The notes below the pieces were generated by a model. That model ran no database searches. It was given only the letters and a program-made list of their open reading frames with translations, and was not told the origin of the DNA. Shown one piece after another: positions 56,201 to 60,878 of a stretch of DNA of 64,000 nt (position 1 is its first letter; each line of letters begins with the position of its first letter). This DNA is from Tubiluchus corallicola. Taxonomy: Eukaryota; Priapulida; Priapulimorpha; Priapulimorphida; Tubiluchidae. The position numbers and the translations under genes were made by a program. The DNA is taken from the NCBI GenBank assembly GCA_030141605.1, contig JAQGDQ010000031.1:916001-980000 (forward strand), in the 5' to 3' direction.

Positions 56201-58755
56201 CAAATTCAGCATTGGAGCTAAAGACTTTTTAACAGACAAGTTAAGCTAATTAATTTATTGGACGAAACAGGCACTTATAAAACTACACAATGTTATAGAG
56301 GCTCTTATGCTGTAATTTGTTGTTTTACAGAATCAGGGCAGTACAGATTCGAAACCCAAACAACATTTGCTGTTGACACACCTCCCCTTACAAAACCAAT
56401 GTAAGTAGTAGAATATCGTATGTGTGTGCTCGCAAATATGTATCAAAGTGTTCCACTTTCTATCATTTTTTCTCTCTCTCTCTTTCCCTTTTTCTTTCTT
56501 TTCGGGTTATGGTTAACATAGTAATCAAATAAAATGGGATGGGGAAAAAATTTTTTGCTGCCTTTCTTTTTGATAAGTTATTTGGATATAGAAAATTCTG
56601 TTTTAGTTCTCTTCTTGTTAAGACTTAGTGCCGACATGTTGCATACGAACAGTACATTCACCGAGTACCAGCTGCTATGCCAGTGCTGTAAGTTTCCATT
56701 GTTTATTGAAAAGCAAGCTACTACTGGGTAATATTTGTGAATTCAGGTGTTCCGGTAACGAGGTAGATAACAGGATTCAATGTAACGAGCCGGAAGAGAA
56801 GGAACGAGTCATCGAGGAAACAACAAAGGAGGAGACGAGAGAGAGCAGTCTAGGAGCAACTTATATTGCTGTGATTGTCATCATTATCATGCTGCTGTGC
56901 TGCGTAATACTAGGTTTAATATTATGGCGAAAGTAAGTTTTATTACCGTTCAAATTACTTGTAAAGTGCGGAATTAGCATTTGCGTTCAAATATGTGAGC
57001 TCATCAAAATAATTGTGAGGGTTTGAATTATCGAAACTTAAATAATCTTTAAGGATTTAAGAAAATGCAGACTGAGATTCAGTTTTTACTGTCGGCCACC
57101 ATATCTCGGCAGTTTATTTGCTTGAAATTCAATAATGTGAGCAGAATATTATTAAAATTTAATACCTTGAGGATAAGTTTGGTTACCATCATTAAAAACA
57201 CGCATTTCAGGAAGTTCAAGTTATTTTTCTCACCTTTGCTTGGAAACAATTGACACTCAAATGTTCATTCATCGCTGCCAGTAAATTCTGGTAAATGATA
57301 CTTTGGTTGGACTATTATTAATAAGCTTCAAAGTTGGAAAGTTTTTAAAGTGCTTTTTGCACTTGGCCATCCATGTCATCAGCCACTTTGCATGGCAGCC
57401 ATTAGTTGCCAGGAAAGCTGTCACATTATTGAAATATCAACGGAGTGAAATTTCGCTTACACAGTAATTTGTCAAACTAATAGAAGCTATGTTATACCTT
57501 GCAAGTCCATCACACACATGTATCTGGATCATTTTTGAAAACCCTAAGCTTGACATTGTTTTGCATACATACTGCAACTTATTCATTATCCTGTATATGT
57601 AAGTGTGCTACACACACATGATACGTGTGCTTGCATAGCAAAATTGTCCATAAGTCGGCAATTAAGTTTTTCTAGTTATTCACACATCCCGAATCTCCAT
57701 TTCACGAGGATCATTTTGATACCAAGCTCATCACTCTATGTTATTTCTAAGGTAATCCACGTTGAAGTTGATGTGCCCCATGTTACACACAAAAAAATCT
57801 TCAGAAAATCGCTGTTAAAGTTAACTTGTTTTTTGTCGCGTTTCTGTAAAACACTTTTAGCAACCGCACAAATGTTGGCTGCTATAGACTTTGCAAGAGC
57901 ACATTGAAGTATGTTTAAATCCAGTAGACTAGGATTGGCAACAGAGAAAACCCGAGGCAAAATGACAGCCTTCACGAGCCGAGCTACAATCAGAGTTTTT
58001 TACAATCAGAAAAGTGGGTAAGGAGTTATAAAATTAAATTTCTCGGTTTTTTGAACTTCCTTAATAATTTGATGCTAGAATATAAAAGTTCGATATATTT
58101 AGTGTTGGTTTTTGTAAACAACAAAAAACTAACATTTGACCAAATTTCTGGGTCATTCGACTTTGCAGCATCATAACGTAGTTTTAACTATGCCGACTTA
58201 TGGACAGTTTTGGTATGCAAGCACACATATGACTATATGTATTCACACATTTTTGTTATTGCTTTAACTTTGTGTTTTTAATGACTTCATGTGATGTGTT
58301 ATGTTCTGAAAATAAGTGATGTGTTGTGAAAATAAATGATCTAATCTAATCCAATTTCTTTGATATGTAGGCGAAGAAAACGGAGGTACTTTGATGATGC
58401 TTCATTCACATTCTCCAATCCTACATATCATTCCAGCAGCGGAGATCAACTGTCGTTTGAAGTTAAACGACCTACAAGTCGACCTCCAATTTATCGGCAG
58501 CTTCGCAGCGACAAGAACGACGAACATCTTGGCGTAGACTTACTGTCAAATCAAGTTGAAAAGTTAAACAACTATGAAGCTGCAGCAGCATTTATTAGTA
58601 GTAGTAAAAATTTTGAGTCCGATTACCAACACAACATGGCGCCACCTACGCCGCCATTACGCTTTGATAGTCATAAAACGTCTAATTTAACCAAGGCGCT
58701 AAGCAGCTGTTCGCATACTAGTAATGGCTATGGCCCAATAGAGACTGAAATATAA
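5266..58755 (+). CDS. LRP4: LDL receptor-related protein 4 (36 coding exons, complete)
   Basis: A type I membrane receptor of 1861 residues. Domains by residue: signal peptide 1-20; LDLa repeats 1-8 about 25-353; EGF1 354-395; calcium-binding-type EGF2 (DINEC) 396-437; propeller 1 438-698 and EGF3 699-740; propeller 2 741-1002 and EGF4 1003-1044; propeller 3 1045-1305 and EGF5 1306-1347; propeller 4 1348-1609 and EGF6 1610-1648; stem to about 1710; transmembrane helix 1711-1732; tail with NPTY at 1750-1753 and C-terminal ETEI. Eight LDLa, two EGF and four propellers is the LRP4 signature, and blades closely match vertebrate LRP4 (for example [21 protein letters not shown]). In vertebrates it binds agrin, activates MuSK and antagonises Wnt; that role here is inferred. 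Exon joins keep one open frame throughout. Uncertain points are the intron 16 border and the start (5266 or 5206). Confidence 0.95.
12373..12436 (+). repeat. tRNA-like SINE head or tRNA pseudogene
   Basis: Reads gtggcagtctcgtggctgcg, then a cttgtaagc anticodon-loop-like segment and the B box ggttcaaattc. The order and spacing of A- and B-box-like sequence fit a degenerate tRNA head of threonine-TGT type. There is no clean acceptor stem, so a functional tRNA gene is unlikely. Confidence 0.45.
13575..13925 (+). repeat. tRNA-derived SINE with trinucleotide tail
   Basis: The head 13580-13650 (gtgtagtgtgatcgatagcg, gcgtctg, gggaggtcgtgagttcc) has Pol III A- and B-box character. A body of about 190 bp follows, ending aataaagattattg. 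The tail is ATT/ATC trinucleotides, with about 27 ATC units at 13843-13922. Head, body and simple tail in this order are diagnostic of a SINE. Confidence 0.65.
14735..14829. repeat. Telomere-like CCCTAA tract with a transposon-like flank
   Basis: Degenerate CCCTAA-type units at about 14760-14829 follow the flank ggagtttacaatttcccgca. The same flank precedes the CCCTAA tract at 25440, so this is a dispersed repeat family and not random telomere healing. Confidence 0.55.
14859..15266 (+). repeat. Four-copy tandem repeat of about 100 bp
   Basis: Four head-to-tail copies end with cactactg at 14958, 15060, 15160 and 15266, giving periods of 102, 100 and 106. Each contains gtcaag-ttt-ttgacgttc, gcaacatttgcaagttt and cacaaagta-tataaattgg. 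Open frames here merely read through the repeats. Confidence 0.85.
22494..22676 (-). pseudogene. Coding-like fragment of unknown origin, probably a decayed mobile element
   Basis: On the - strand, 60 codons run open to TAA (22494-22496), with protein-like composition including [20 protein letters not shown]. It is preceded by ...attattatag at 22677, which could be a stop or a splice acceptor. Further right on the same strand, near 22800, one frame reads [12 protein letters not shown], resembling a helix-turn-helix of transposase type. Frames are broken between the two. I do not recognise the family; a transposon relic inside intron 1 is the simplest reading. Confidence 0.35.
23473..23622 (+). 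CDS. LRP4: LRP4 exon 2: LDLa repeat 1
   Basis: Contains [20 protein letters not shown], the LDLa calcium-binding signature. It has the longer spacing and extra cysteines typical of the first LRP4 repeat. Acceptor ttctag, donor gtaaga; phase 1 on both sides. Confidence 0.92.
25431..25573. mobile_element. Miniature inverted-repeat element enclosing CCCTAA repeats
   Basis: The left arm (25440-25461, agtttacaatttctccgcac...) pairs with the right arm (25544-25564, ...ggggaattgtaaact). Weaker pairing continues outward for about ten bases. Between the arms lie roughly ten CCCTAA-type units (25469-25531). The flank matches that at 14735. Confidence 0.65.
26045..26500 (+). repeat. CT-rich low-complexity tract
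   Basis: Polypyrimidine DNA dominated by CT, with a pure (CT)n core at about 26185-26219. Several long open frames on both strands arise only because CT/AG repeats lack stop codons. Confidence 0.95.
26908..27040. repeat. Palindromic element with two opposed tRNA-like B boxes
   Basis: The ends are inverted: aactgaaagaggaag near 26910 and cttcctctttcaatt near 27025. Inside, attcgaatccagaacc and ggttcgaatcctg face in opposite directions. It looks like two tRNA-derived fragments joined head to head. Confidence 0.45.
28385..28501 (+). CDS. LRP4: LRP4 exon 3: LDLa repeat 2
   Basis: A 117-nt symmetric phase 1-1 exon. Six cysteines and [13 protein letters not shown]; acceptor tttgcag, donor gtatgt. 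Confidence 0.95.
29815..29928 (+). CDS. LRP4: LRP4 exon 4: LDLa repeat 3
   Basis: A 114-nt phase 1-1 exon with [19 protein letters not shown] and NSDEKC. The donor is gtgcgt, and the following intron is only 127 bp. Confidence 0.95.
30056..30172 (+). CDS. LRP4: LRP4 exon 5: LDLa repeat 4
   Basis: A 117-nt phase 1-1 exon with [19 protein letters not shown] and GSDERNC. Acceptor tgttttag, donor gtgagt. Confidence 0.95.
30813..30941 (+). CDS. LRP4: LRP4 exon 6: LDLa repeat 5
   Basis: A 129-nt phase 1-1 exon. [20 protein letters not shown] and DWSDE match the unusual fifth repeat of vertebrate LRP4 (YGRC, GDWSDE). Confidence 0.95.
31228..31280 (-). repeat. tRNA-like SINE fragment in intron 6
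   Basis: On the - strand this reads ggtggctgagtgg (A-box-like), then gggttcgaatcccac (B-box-like). The boxes are too close together and lack stems for a working tRNA, so it is a SINE or tRNA-derived relic. Confidence 0.45.
31689..31805 (+). CDS. LRP4: LRP4 exon 7: LDLa repeat 6
   Basis: A 117-nt phase 1-1 exon with [19 protein letters not shown] and KSDEVDC. Acceptor tttgcag, donor gtgagt. Confidence 0.95.
32348..32464 (+). CDS. LRP4: LRP4 exon 8: LDLa repeat 7
   Basis: A 117-nt phase 1-1 exon with [19 protein letters not shown] and DSDEEDC. Acceptor ttccag, donor gtaaga. Confidence 0.95.
33276..33413 (+). CDS. LRP4: LRP4 exon 9: LDLa repeat 8
   Basis: A 138-nt phase 1-1 exon with [19 protein letters not shown] and SSDEAP. 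It matches vertebrate repeat 8, which also ends SDES/A-P before its last cysteine. Confidence 0.95.
33863..33988 (+). CDS. LRP4: LRP4 exon 10: EGF-like module 1
   Basis: A 126-nt phase 1-1 exon with six cysteines, including [16 protein letters not shown], the classic EGF C-terminal half. Confidence 0.95.
   Translation: MRHCRVWRIILSVSTSVLQHLKAHSVPVIRDISLIQTDGHV
34029..34672. mobile_element. Tigger/pogo-like miniature element in intron 10
   Basis: The ends are inverted: cagtaagtcctcgcttaa at about 34031 and ttaagcgaggacttactg at 34653-34670. The CAG start and TCCTCG motif recall Tigger-type termini. It is 0.6 kb and non-coding. Related copies occur in introns 22 and 30. Confidence 0.7.
34958..35083 (+). 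CDS. LRP4: LRP4 exon 11: EGF-like module 2 (calcium-binding type)
   Basis: A 126-nt phase 1-1 exon. It starts DINEC, the calcium-binding EGF consensus, and contains [16 protein letters not shown], nearly the vertebrate LRP4 wording. Confidence 0.95.
35084..35776 (+). other. LRP4 intron 11 with a TCTAA-type microsatellite
   Basis: A pentamer repeat of taatc/tgatc type lies at 35497-35535. A similar tract occurs near 58340 after sequence also rich in atgtgatg, so both may be 3' ends of one retroelement family. Confidence 0.5.
35777..36007 (+). CDS. LRP4: LRP4 exon 12: beta-propeller 1, first blade
   Basis: Encodes [20 protein letters not shown], then [10 protein letters not shown] and FWTDVTLD, closely matching vertebrate LRP4 propeller 1. 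This propeller carries the agrin contact in vertebrates. Phase 1 in, phase 1 out. Confidence 0.95.
37037..37193 (+). CDS. LRP4: LRP4 exon 13: propeller 1, second and third blades
   Basis: Encodes [20 protein letters not shown] and [16 protein letters not shown]. It ends in phase 2 within the glycine before FWTDWG; the donor is gtagta. Confidence 0.93.
37213..37750. mobile_element. hAT-like inverted-repeat element in intron 13
   Basis: The ends are cagggttgtaa (37213) and ttacaaccctg (37740-37750), an 11-bp inverted repeat of hAT style. Flanks show no clean 8-bp duplication. Part of its interior (about 37563-37633) recurs in intron 14 (about 38490-38545). Confidence 0.55.
38060..38277 (+). 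CDS. LRP4: LRP4 exon 14: propeller 1, fourth and fifth blades
   Basis: Encodes [32 protein letters not shown] and [19 protein letters not shown]. These runs nearly match vertebrate LRP4. Acceptor tttctag; donor gtaact in phase 1. Confidence 0.95.
38278..39734 (+). other. LRP4 intron 14, 1.46 kb
   Basis: Includes a fragment shared with intron 13 and, at about 38880-39530, sequence ending atttaacatccctga. The reverse complement of that end starts cagggatgttaaatg, typical of a hAT element end. I could not place its partner end. Confidence 0.4.
39735..39911 (+). CDS. LRP4: LRP4 exon 15: propeller 1, sixth blade
   Basis: Encodes [20 protein letters not shown], then [13 protein letters not shown] and LHFPMDI. 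This is the closing blade of propeller 1, phase 1 on both sides. Confidence 0.95.
39912..41010 (+). other. LRP4 intron 15, 1.1 kb
   Basis: Very AT-rich; no repeat or coding structure recognised. Confidence 0.5.
41011..41136 (+). CDS. LRP4: LRP4 exon 16: EGF-like module 3
   Basis: Encodes [20 protein letters not shown] and [18 protein letters not shown]. Ending at 41136 gives 126 nt and phase 1, the size and phase of exons 10, 11, 21 and 26, but then the donor is GCAAGT, not GT. Alternatively the exon ends at 41140 (donor gtagta) and the next exon starts at 41596; this also keeps the frame. Confidence 0.85.
41589..41794 (+). CDS. LRP4: LRP4 exon 17: propeller 2, first blade
   Basis: Encodes [25 protein letters not shown]-like [20 protein letters not shown] and [12 protein letters not shown]. 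Acceptor ttgcaaag (41595 if the alternative border applies); donor gtaata in phase 0. A 196-bp intron follows. Confidence 0.9.
41991..42178 (+). CDS. LRP4: LRP4 exon 18: propeller 2, second and third blades
   Basis: Encodes [20 protein letters not shown] and [20 protein letters not shown]. It ends in phase 2 just before the next FWTDWG; donor gtgagt. Confidence 0.95.
42240..43086 (+). repeat. 18-bp minisatellite in LRP4 intron 18
   Basis: About 47 head-to-tail units of an 18-mer, mainly catccagcaccttgaagt and catccagcacctcgaaac. Units mix GT/AC and T/C variants, and one has a 3-bp insertion (near 42671). Since 18 is a multiple of three and the unit lacks stops, three frames on two strands stay open for 280-306 codons. 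These frames are artefacts of the repeat. Confidence 0.95.
43456..43657 (+). CDS. LRP4: LRP4 exon 19: propeller 2, fourth and fifth blades
   Basis: Encodes [40 protein letters not shown] and [14 protein letters not shown]. Acceptor cacacag, donor gtaagt, phase 0 out. Confidence 0.95.
43658..44428 (+). other. LRP4 intron 19
   Basis: AT-rich; two short open frames (43838-44044 and 44155-44352) have no family resemblance. Nothing supported. Confidence 0.5.
44429..44618 (+). CDS. LRP4: LRP4 exon 20: propeller 2, sixth blade
   Basis: Encodes [20 protein letters not shown], then [10 protein letters not shown] and [13 protein letters not shown]. Phase 0 in, phase 1 out; donor gtaagc. Confidence 0.95.
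44619..45603 (+). other. LRP4 intron 20
   Basis: AT-rich, no repeat or coding structure recognised. Confidence 0.5.
45604..45729 (+). CDS. LRP4: LRP4 exon 21: EGF-like module 4
   Basis: A 126-nt phase 1-1 exon with [20 protein letters not shown] and [18 protein letters not shown], matching vertebrate LRP4. Confidence 0.95.
46073..46145 (+). repeat. tRNA-like SINE fragment in intron 21
   Basis: gccgtgtagtggacagttgg resembles an A box and caggttcaaatccc a B box at roughly tRNA spacing. Without a matching acceptor stem it is probably a SINE head. Confidence 0.4.
46398..46661 (+). CDS. LRP4: LRP4 exon 22: propeller 3, first blade and part of the second
   Basis: Encodes [50 protein letters not shown] and [13 protein letters not shown]. 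MNxFLIFAR and PYFADVV are vertebrate LRP4 propeller 3 signatures. Confidence 0.95.
46662..47920 (+). other. LRP4 intron 22 with a Tigger-like fragment
   Basis: At 47088-47167 the - strand matches the left end of the 34029 element for about 95 bp (cagtaagtcc, actccccatttag, gctgaacat). The other end is not seen, so this is a truncated copy. Confidence 0.6.
47921..48053 (+). CDS. LRP4: LRP4 exon 23: propeller 3, second and third blades
   Basis: Encodes [20 protein letters not shown] and [20 protein letters not shown]. Acceptor ttgcttcag; donor gtatgg in phase 2. Confidence 0.95.
48054..49529 (+). other. LRP4 intron 23 with GAT repeats and a duplicated repeat end
   Basis: GAT-type repeats lie at 48447-48570, giving a spurious His-rich frame on the - strand. 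A TTA run is at about 48998-49020. Two tandem, diverged copies of a repeat end lie at 49265-49440; the second contains the hairpin aactac/gtagtt. Confidence 0.6.
49530..49692 (+). CDS. LRP4: LRP4 exon 24: propeller 3, fourth blade and start of the fifth
   Basis: Encodes [40 protein letters not shown] and DAKTK. The donor AAG|gttgga is weak but is the only one that joins DAKTK to VIEC as in vertebrates. Phase 0 out. Confidence 0.9.
49693..50353 (+). other. LRP4 intron 24
   Basis: Pyrimidine- and AT-rich; nothing recognised. Confidence 0.5.
50354..50576 (+). CDS. LRP4: LRP4 exon 25: propeller 3, fifth and sixth blades
   Basis: Encodes [40 protein letters not shown] and [12 protein letters not shown]. 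Acceptor aacttag; phase 1 out. Confidence 0.95.
50996..51121 (+). CDS. LRP4: LRP4 exon 26: EGF-like module 5
   Basis: A 126-nt phase 1-1 exon with [20 protein letters not shown] and [16 protein letters not shown]. Confidence 0.95.
51479..52137 (+). mobile_element. Terminal-inverted-repeat element, copy A (intron 26)
   Basis: Ends tgtgtgcttgcaaaccaaaa (left) and ttttgctatgcaagcacaca (right) are inverted over about 35 bp, including gtccataagtcggca and its complement. At 659 bp with no transposase, it is non-autonomous. Copy B lies at 57624-58227 in the opposite orientation. Confidence 0.8.
52398..52575 (+). CDS. LRP4: LRP4 exon 27: propeller 4, first blade
   Basis: Encodes [40 protein letters not shown] and DVYLDVI. 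The YYTD variant in this blade also occurs in vertebrate LRP4. Phase 2 out, AG|gtatat. Confidence 0.95.
52851..52963 (+). CDS. LRP4: LRP4 exon 28: propeller 4, second blade
   Basis: Encodes [20 protein letters not shown] and [18 protein letters not shown], almost identical to vertebrate LRP4. Phase 2 in, phase 1 out. Confidence 0.95.
53187..53292 (+). CDS. LRP4: LRP4 exon 29: propeller 4, third blade
   Basis: Encodes [20 protein letters not shown] and [13 protein letters not shown]. It ends in phase 2 in the glycine before LFWSDWG; donor gtattt. Confidence 0.94.
53293..53897 (+). other. LRP4 intron 29
   Basis: No repeat or coding structure recognised. Confidence 0.5.
53898..54032 (+). CDS. 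LRP4: LRP4 exon 30: propeller 4, fourth blade
   Basis: Encodes [20 protein letters not shown] and [14 protein letters not shown]. Acceptor ttttacag, phase 2 on both sides. Confidence 0.95.
54256..54358. mobile_element. About 100-bp Tigger-like miniature element in intron 30
   Basis: Ends tagtaagtcctcc and gaggacttacta are inverted and flanked by TA. The termini match the 0.6-kb element in intron 10, so this is a very short derivative of the same family. Confidence 0.65.
54738..54846 (+). CDS. LRP4: LRP4 exon 31: propeller 4, fifth blade
   Basis: Encodes [20 protein letters not shown] and VSHPFGLTQ. Phase 2 in, phase 0 out; the next intron is only 160 bp. Confidence 0.95.
55007..55151 (+). 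CDS. LRP4: LRP4 exon 32: propeller 4, sixth blade
   Basis: Encodes [20 protein letters not shown] and [14 protein letters not shown]. It closes the last propeller. Phase 0 in, phase 1 out. Confidence 0.95.
55582..55698 (+). CDS. LRP4: LRP4 exon 33: EGF-like module 6
   Basis: Encodes [20 protein letters not shown] and [15 protein letters not shown]. As in vertebrate LRP4 this last module is shorter (117 nt) and reads CACPD before its final cysteine. Donor gtctgt, phase 1. Confidence 0.95.
55699..56330 (+). other. LRP4 intron 33
   Basis: AT-rich; no repeat or coding structure recognised. Confidence 0.5.
56331..56400 (+). CDS. LRP4: LRP4 exon 34: juxtamembrane stem
   Basis: A 70-nt exon rich in Thr, Pro and Gln ([17 protein letters not shown]), like the threonine/proline-rich, probably O-glycosylated stem of vertebrate LRP4. 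Acceptor ttttacag, donor gtaagt, phase 2 out, matching exon 35. Confidence 0.85.
56747..56932 (+). CDS. LRP4: LRP4 exon 35: stem cysteines and transmembrane helix
   Basis: Starts with a two-cysteine element ([12 protein letters not shown]) comparable to the paired cysteines before the vertebrate LRP4 membrane span. A charged linker follows, then the helix [20 protein letters not shown] and a basic stop-transfer end (WRKRRKRR, completed by exon 36). Acceptor attcag, donor gtaagt, phase 2 on both sides. Confidence 0.93.
57624..58227 (-). mobile_element. Terminal-inverted-repeat element, copy B (intron 35)
   Basis: Reverse complement of copy A (51479-52137). Its left end cttgcatagcaaaattgtcc and right end ggacagttttggtatgcaag correspond to copy A's right and left ends, and interiors align (atctccatttca-gaggatcatttt; actacgttatgatg). 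It is about 55 bp shorter than copy A. Open frames here are incidental. Confidence 0.8.
58371..58755 (+). CDS. LRP4: LRP4 exon 36: cytoplasmic tail with NPTY and PDZ ligand
   Basis: A 127-residue tail. [11 protein letters not shown] matches the vertebrate TYSNPSYRTS endocytosis/PTB motif, and [11 protein letters not shown] matches a second conserved tail segment (vertebrate AMYNQLCYKK). The middle is diverged and Ser/Asn-rich, with one proline cluster (APPTPPL). The last residues ETEI fit a class I PDZ ligand, as does vertebrate ESQV. TAA at 58753-58755. Confidence 0.95.
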
Positions 58756-59900
58756 AATGGTGTTAAATATTTTAGTTATTTGTACATAGCAAAGGTCTCA
58801 AGTTTGTACAATATGGTGCTAAATAAGCAAAAAAAACTTGAGCTAAGTTTCTGTTCAGTGAACTACGCTTTACATTTCCATCATATGTCTGCAGCATATG
58901 CTGCCATGATGTGTTTCAATTGTACACTAAGCTATGTGATATTAAATTTTTTTGGCTTTTTGTACATAGTAGGGAGGTGTTCCAAATTCATCTGCAAAAT
59001 TTCTTGCAAGAGGCAGCTTGAACTAGGTTTAGTAATTATAGGGCTCACAAGCCACAACTGCCAGCTAAATTTAACTGCATCTAAATTACTGTGCGTTGTT
59101 ATAGGGTTTAATAGTTTTGACATTTCATTGGATAGCAATAGATTATGAAATGTATGATGACGTGTATTCTTTAAACTAACCATTATTGAGCATTCACAAC
59201 TAAATATGATGATGATTTGTCTGAAGGTATGATATTTTTGTTTATAAGATTCAGTGCAGTTCAATTTTACATTAATGGTAAAATCAACACACTATCTGAA
59301 TTCTTTTACAGTATTGTACGTTTTTTATATTTGACGAAACTGAAAATTATACTTTCGTGTTTTGGTCTGCAAAGTGCTAGTTTGTGAAAGGCCCTCGTTA
59401 ATTAAAACAACATTTTTGCAATGTTTGCGAGTGATACGTTTACTTCGGCTTAGTAGAATTTATTTTTGTTATTGATGTGGTTGTGAACACGCTGAACTAC
59501 ACTAGTGCCATCTATAAATTGTGTAAATACTTGTAATATACATGTATTACTTGAATCTCTGATCGAGCTTTTATCAAGCTTTCGTACTTGTGCCAAACTG
59601 TGCTTTCATACCTTACTTGTGCAAATTGTTTGTGAGGTTTGTAAGTCCGCATGTTATTAGGAATTTCAAGTACGTAGAAAACTGCATCGTTTTTTTTAAA
59701 TTAATGTTAACCATTTTTGGGTATGAATTATGTTTGCACATTGAGAAATGATAAAGGATATACACAATAGTGTATGAGCATTTTGTAAATACTGTTGGTT
59801 GTGCTCACCATTGTAAAGTTGTCAGTATTTTAGTCCTTTTTGATTCTAGGTTTAGCATGACATAATCAAGCACTCCCTTTGATGAATAAATAAGGGAACA
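58756..59900 (+). other. LRP4 3' UTR with Pumilio-type motifs and poly(A) signal
   Basis: AATAAA at 59885-59890 is the first good poly(A) signal. UGUANAUA motifs occur at 58781 (TGTACATA), 58961 (TGTACATA), 59522 (TGTAAATA) and 59784 (TGTAAATA). A fifth at 60101 lies beyond the signal. No coding potential. Confidence 0.55.
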
Positions 59901-60482
59901 TTTCCATAATTCCATCATTTTCTTATACTATTTTTAGACAAAATGGCACAAGTTGGGTAACACAATCGTTTTTTTAGATTTCTTAAACTTTTCTCCATTC
60001 CATGTATCATGTCAACAATTCCCTGTAATTTAGATTGAGGTTAGATGGGTGTGATATTAACTTATTTTTGTGTTGTTTGTATATTATATATATGACTATT
60101 TGTACATAGTGAGATTTTTACAAAATGCAATGTTATGTCTTGTCATAGATTTTACATAAATCAGCAAATGTAATTGCATAAATTAAGTATTGAAGAAGTT
60201 TTTTCTGTTGGTGTTTTGGGTATGTAAATTTCCAACCAATGAATGCATTTTTCAGACGCTGCAGTAAACACTGTTAATACCATGACTCATTATTTGGCAT
60301 CTTTAGATTCAAATAGTTACATGCATGTTTTAAAGCAGTTTTGATAAGCACTTGCAATACATTGATAAAAAGTGCAACCATCACTGCAGATTACAAATAA
60401 TTATGAATGATAAATGTGGATATGGCTTAATTCCAAATTACAGCCAACACAGCTGGTCATGTTACTCCTAGCAGCTACTGAC
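59901..60482. other. Convergent intergenic interval between LRP4 and UQCR10
   Basis: AT-rich, without recognised genes. Transcripts from both sides probably end near or within it. Confidence 0.4.
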
Positions 60483-60836
60483 TTTATTGTAATTGTCAAC
60501 AAAAACTGGTCATTCCAATTATCCTTGGCAACACATTGCAAACACATGTAAGCACCAATCTTCGTATGAGGAAAAATCAGCAAATTTAGAAAATGTGATA
60601 TTCTCCATTTAGTTCTCGTAGCTATAAAAGATTCCCATTCAAAATGCTTGGCAATGCTAGTTTTGGGATGCAGACCATGTGAGGAGTATAATGGCTCGGT
60701 GAAACTGCGTGCAATAAATGAATCAATTTCTTGCAGTCTTGGCAATCATCAACATCATGTAGATTTACTCGTTTGACTAACAATGACAGTGACAACAGAG
60801 CAATATTTACAAAAATTCCTAAAAGTCCGCAAATCG
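60483..60836 (-). other. Probable UQCR10 3' UTR
   Basis: Runs from the UQCR10 stop to a - strand AATAAA (TTTATT on the + strand, 60483-60488). No other structure is seen. Confidence 0.4.
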
Positions 60837-60878
60837 TTAGTCTTCTTCATAATTGTGTTTGATGTGTTTCCATAATTT
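60837..60878 (-). CDS. UQCR10: UQCR10 exon 2 (C-terminal 13 residues and stop)
   Basis: KLWKHIKHNYEED plus TAA. The KLWKHIKH run is strongly conserved in the family, which identifies this 42-nt exon despite its size. Confidence 0.95.
   Translation of the reverse strand, partial: KLWKHIKHNYEED

Noticed and set aside
57605-57975. Open frames on both strands in intron 35
   Set aside because: They lie in transposon copy B; the equivalent region of copy A does not keep the frame.
5266-58755. LRP5/6, LRP1/2 or LDLR/VLDLR identity
   Set aside because: LRP5/6 place propellers before three LDLa repeats, LRP1/2 have many more LDLa clusters, and LDLR/VLDLR have a single propeller. Only LRP4 has eight LDLa, two EGF and four propellers.
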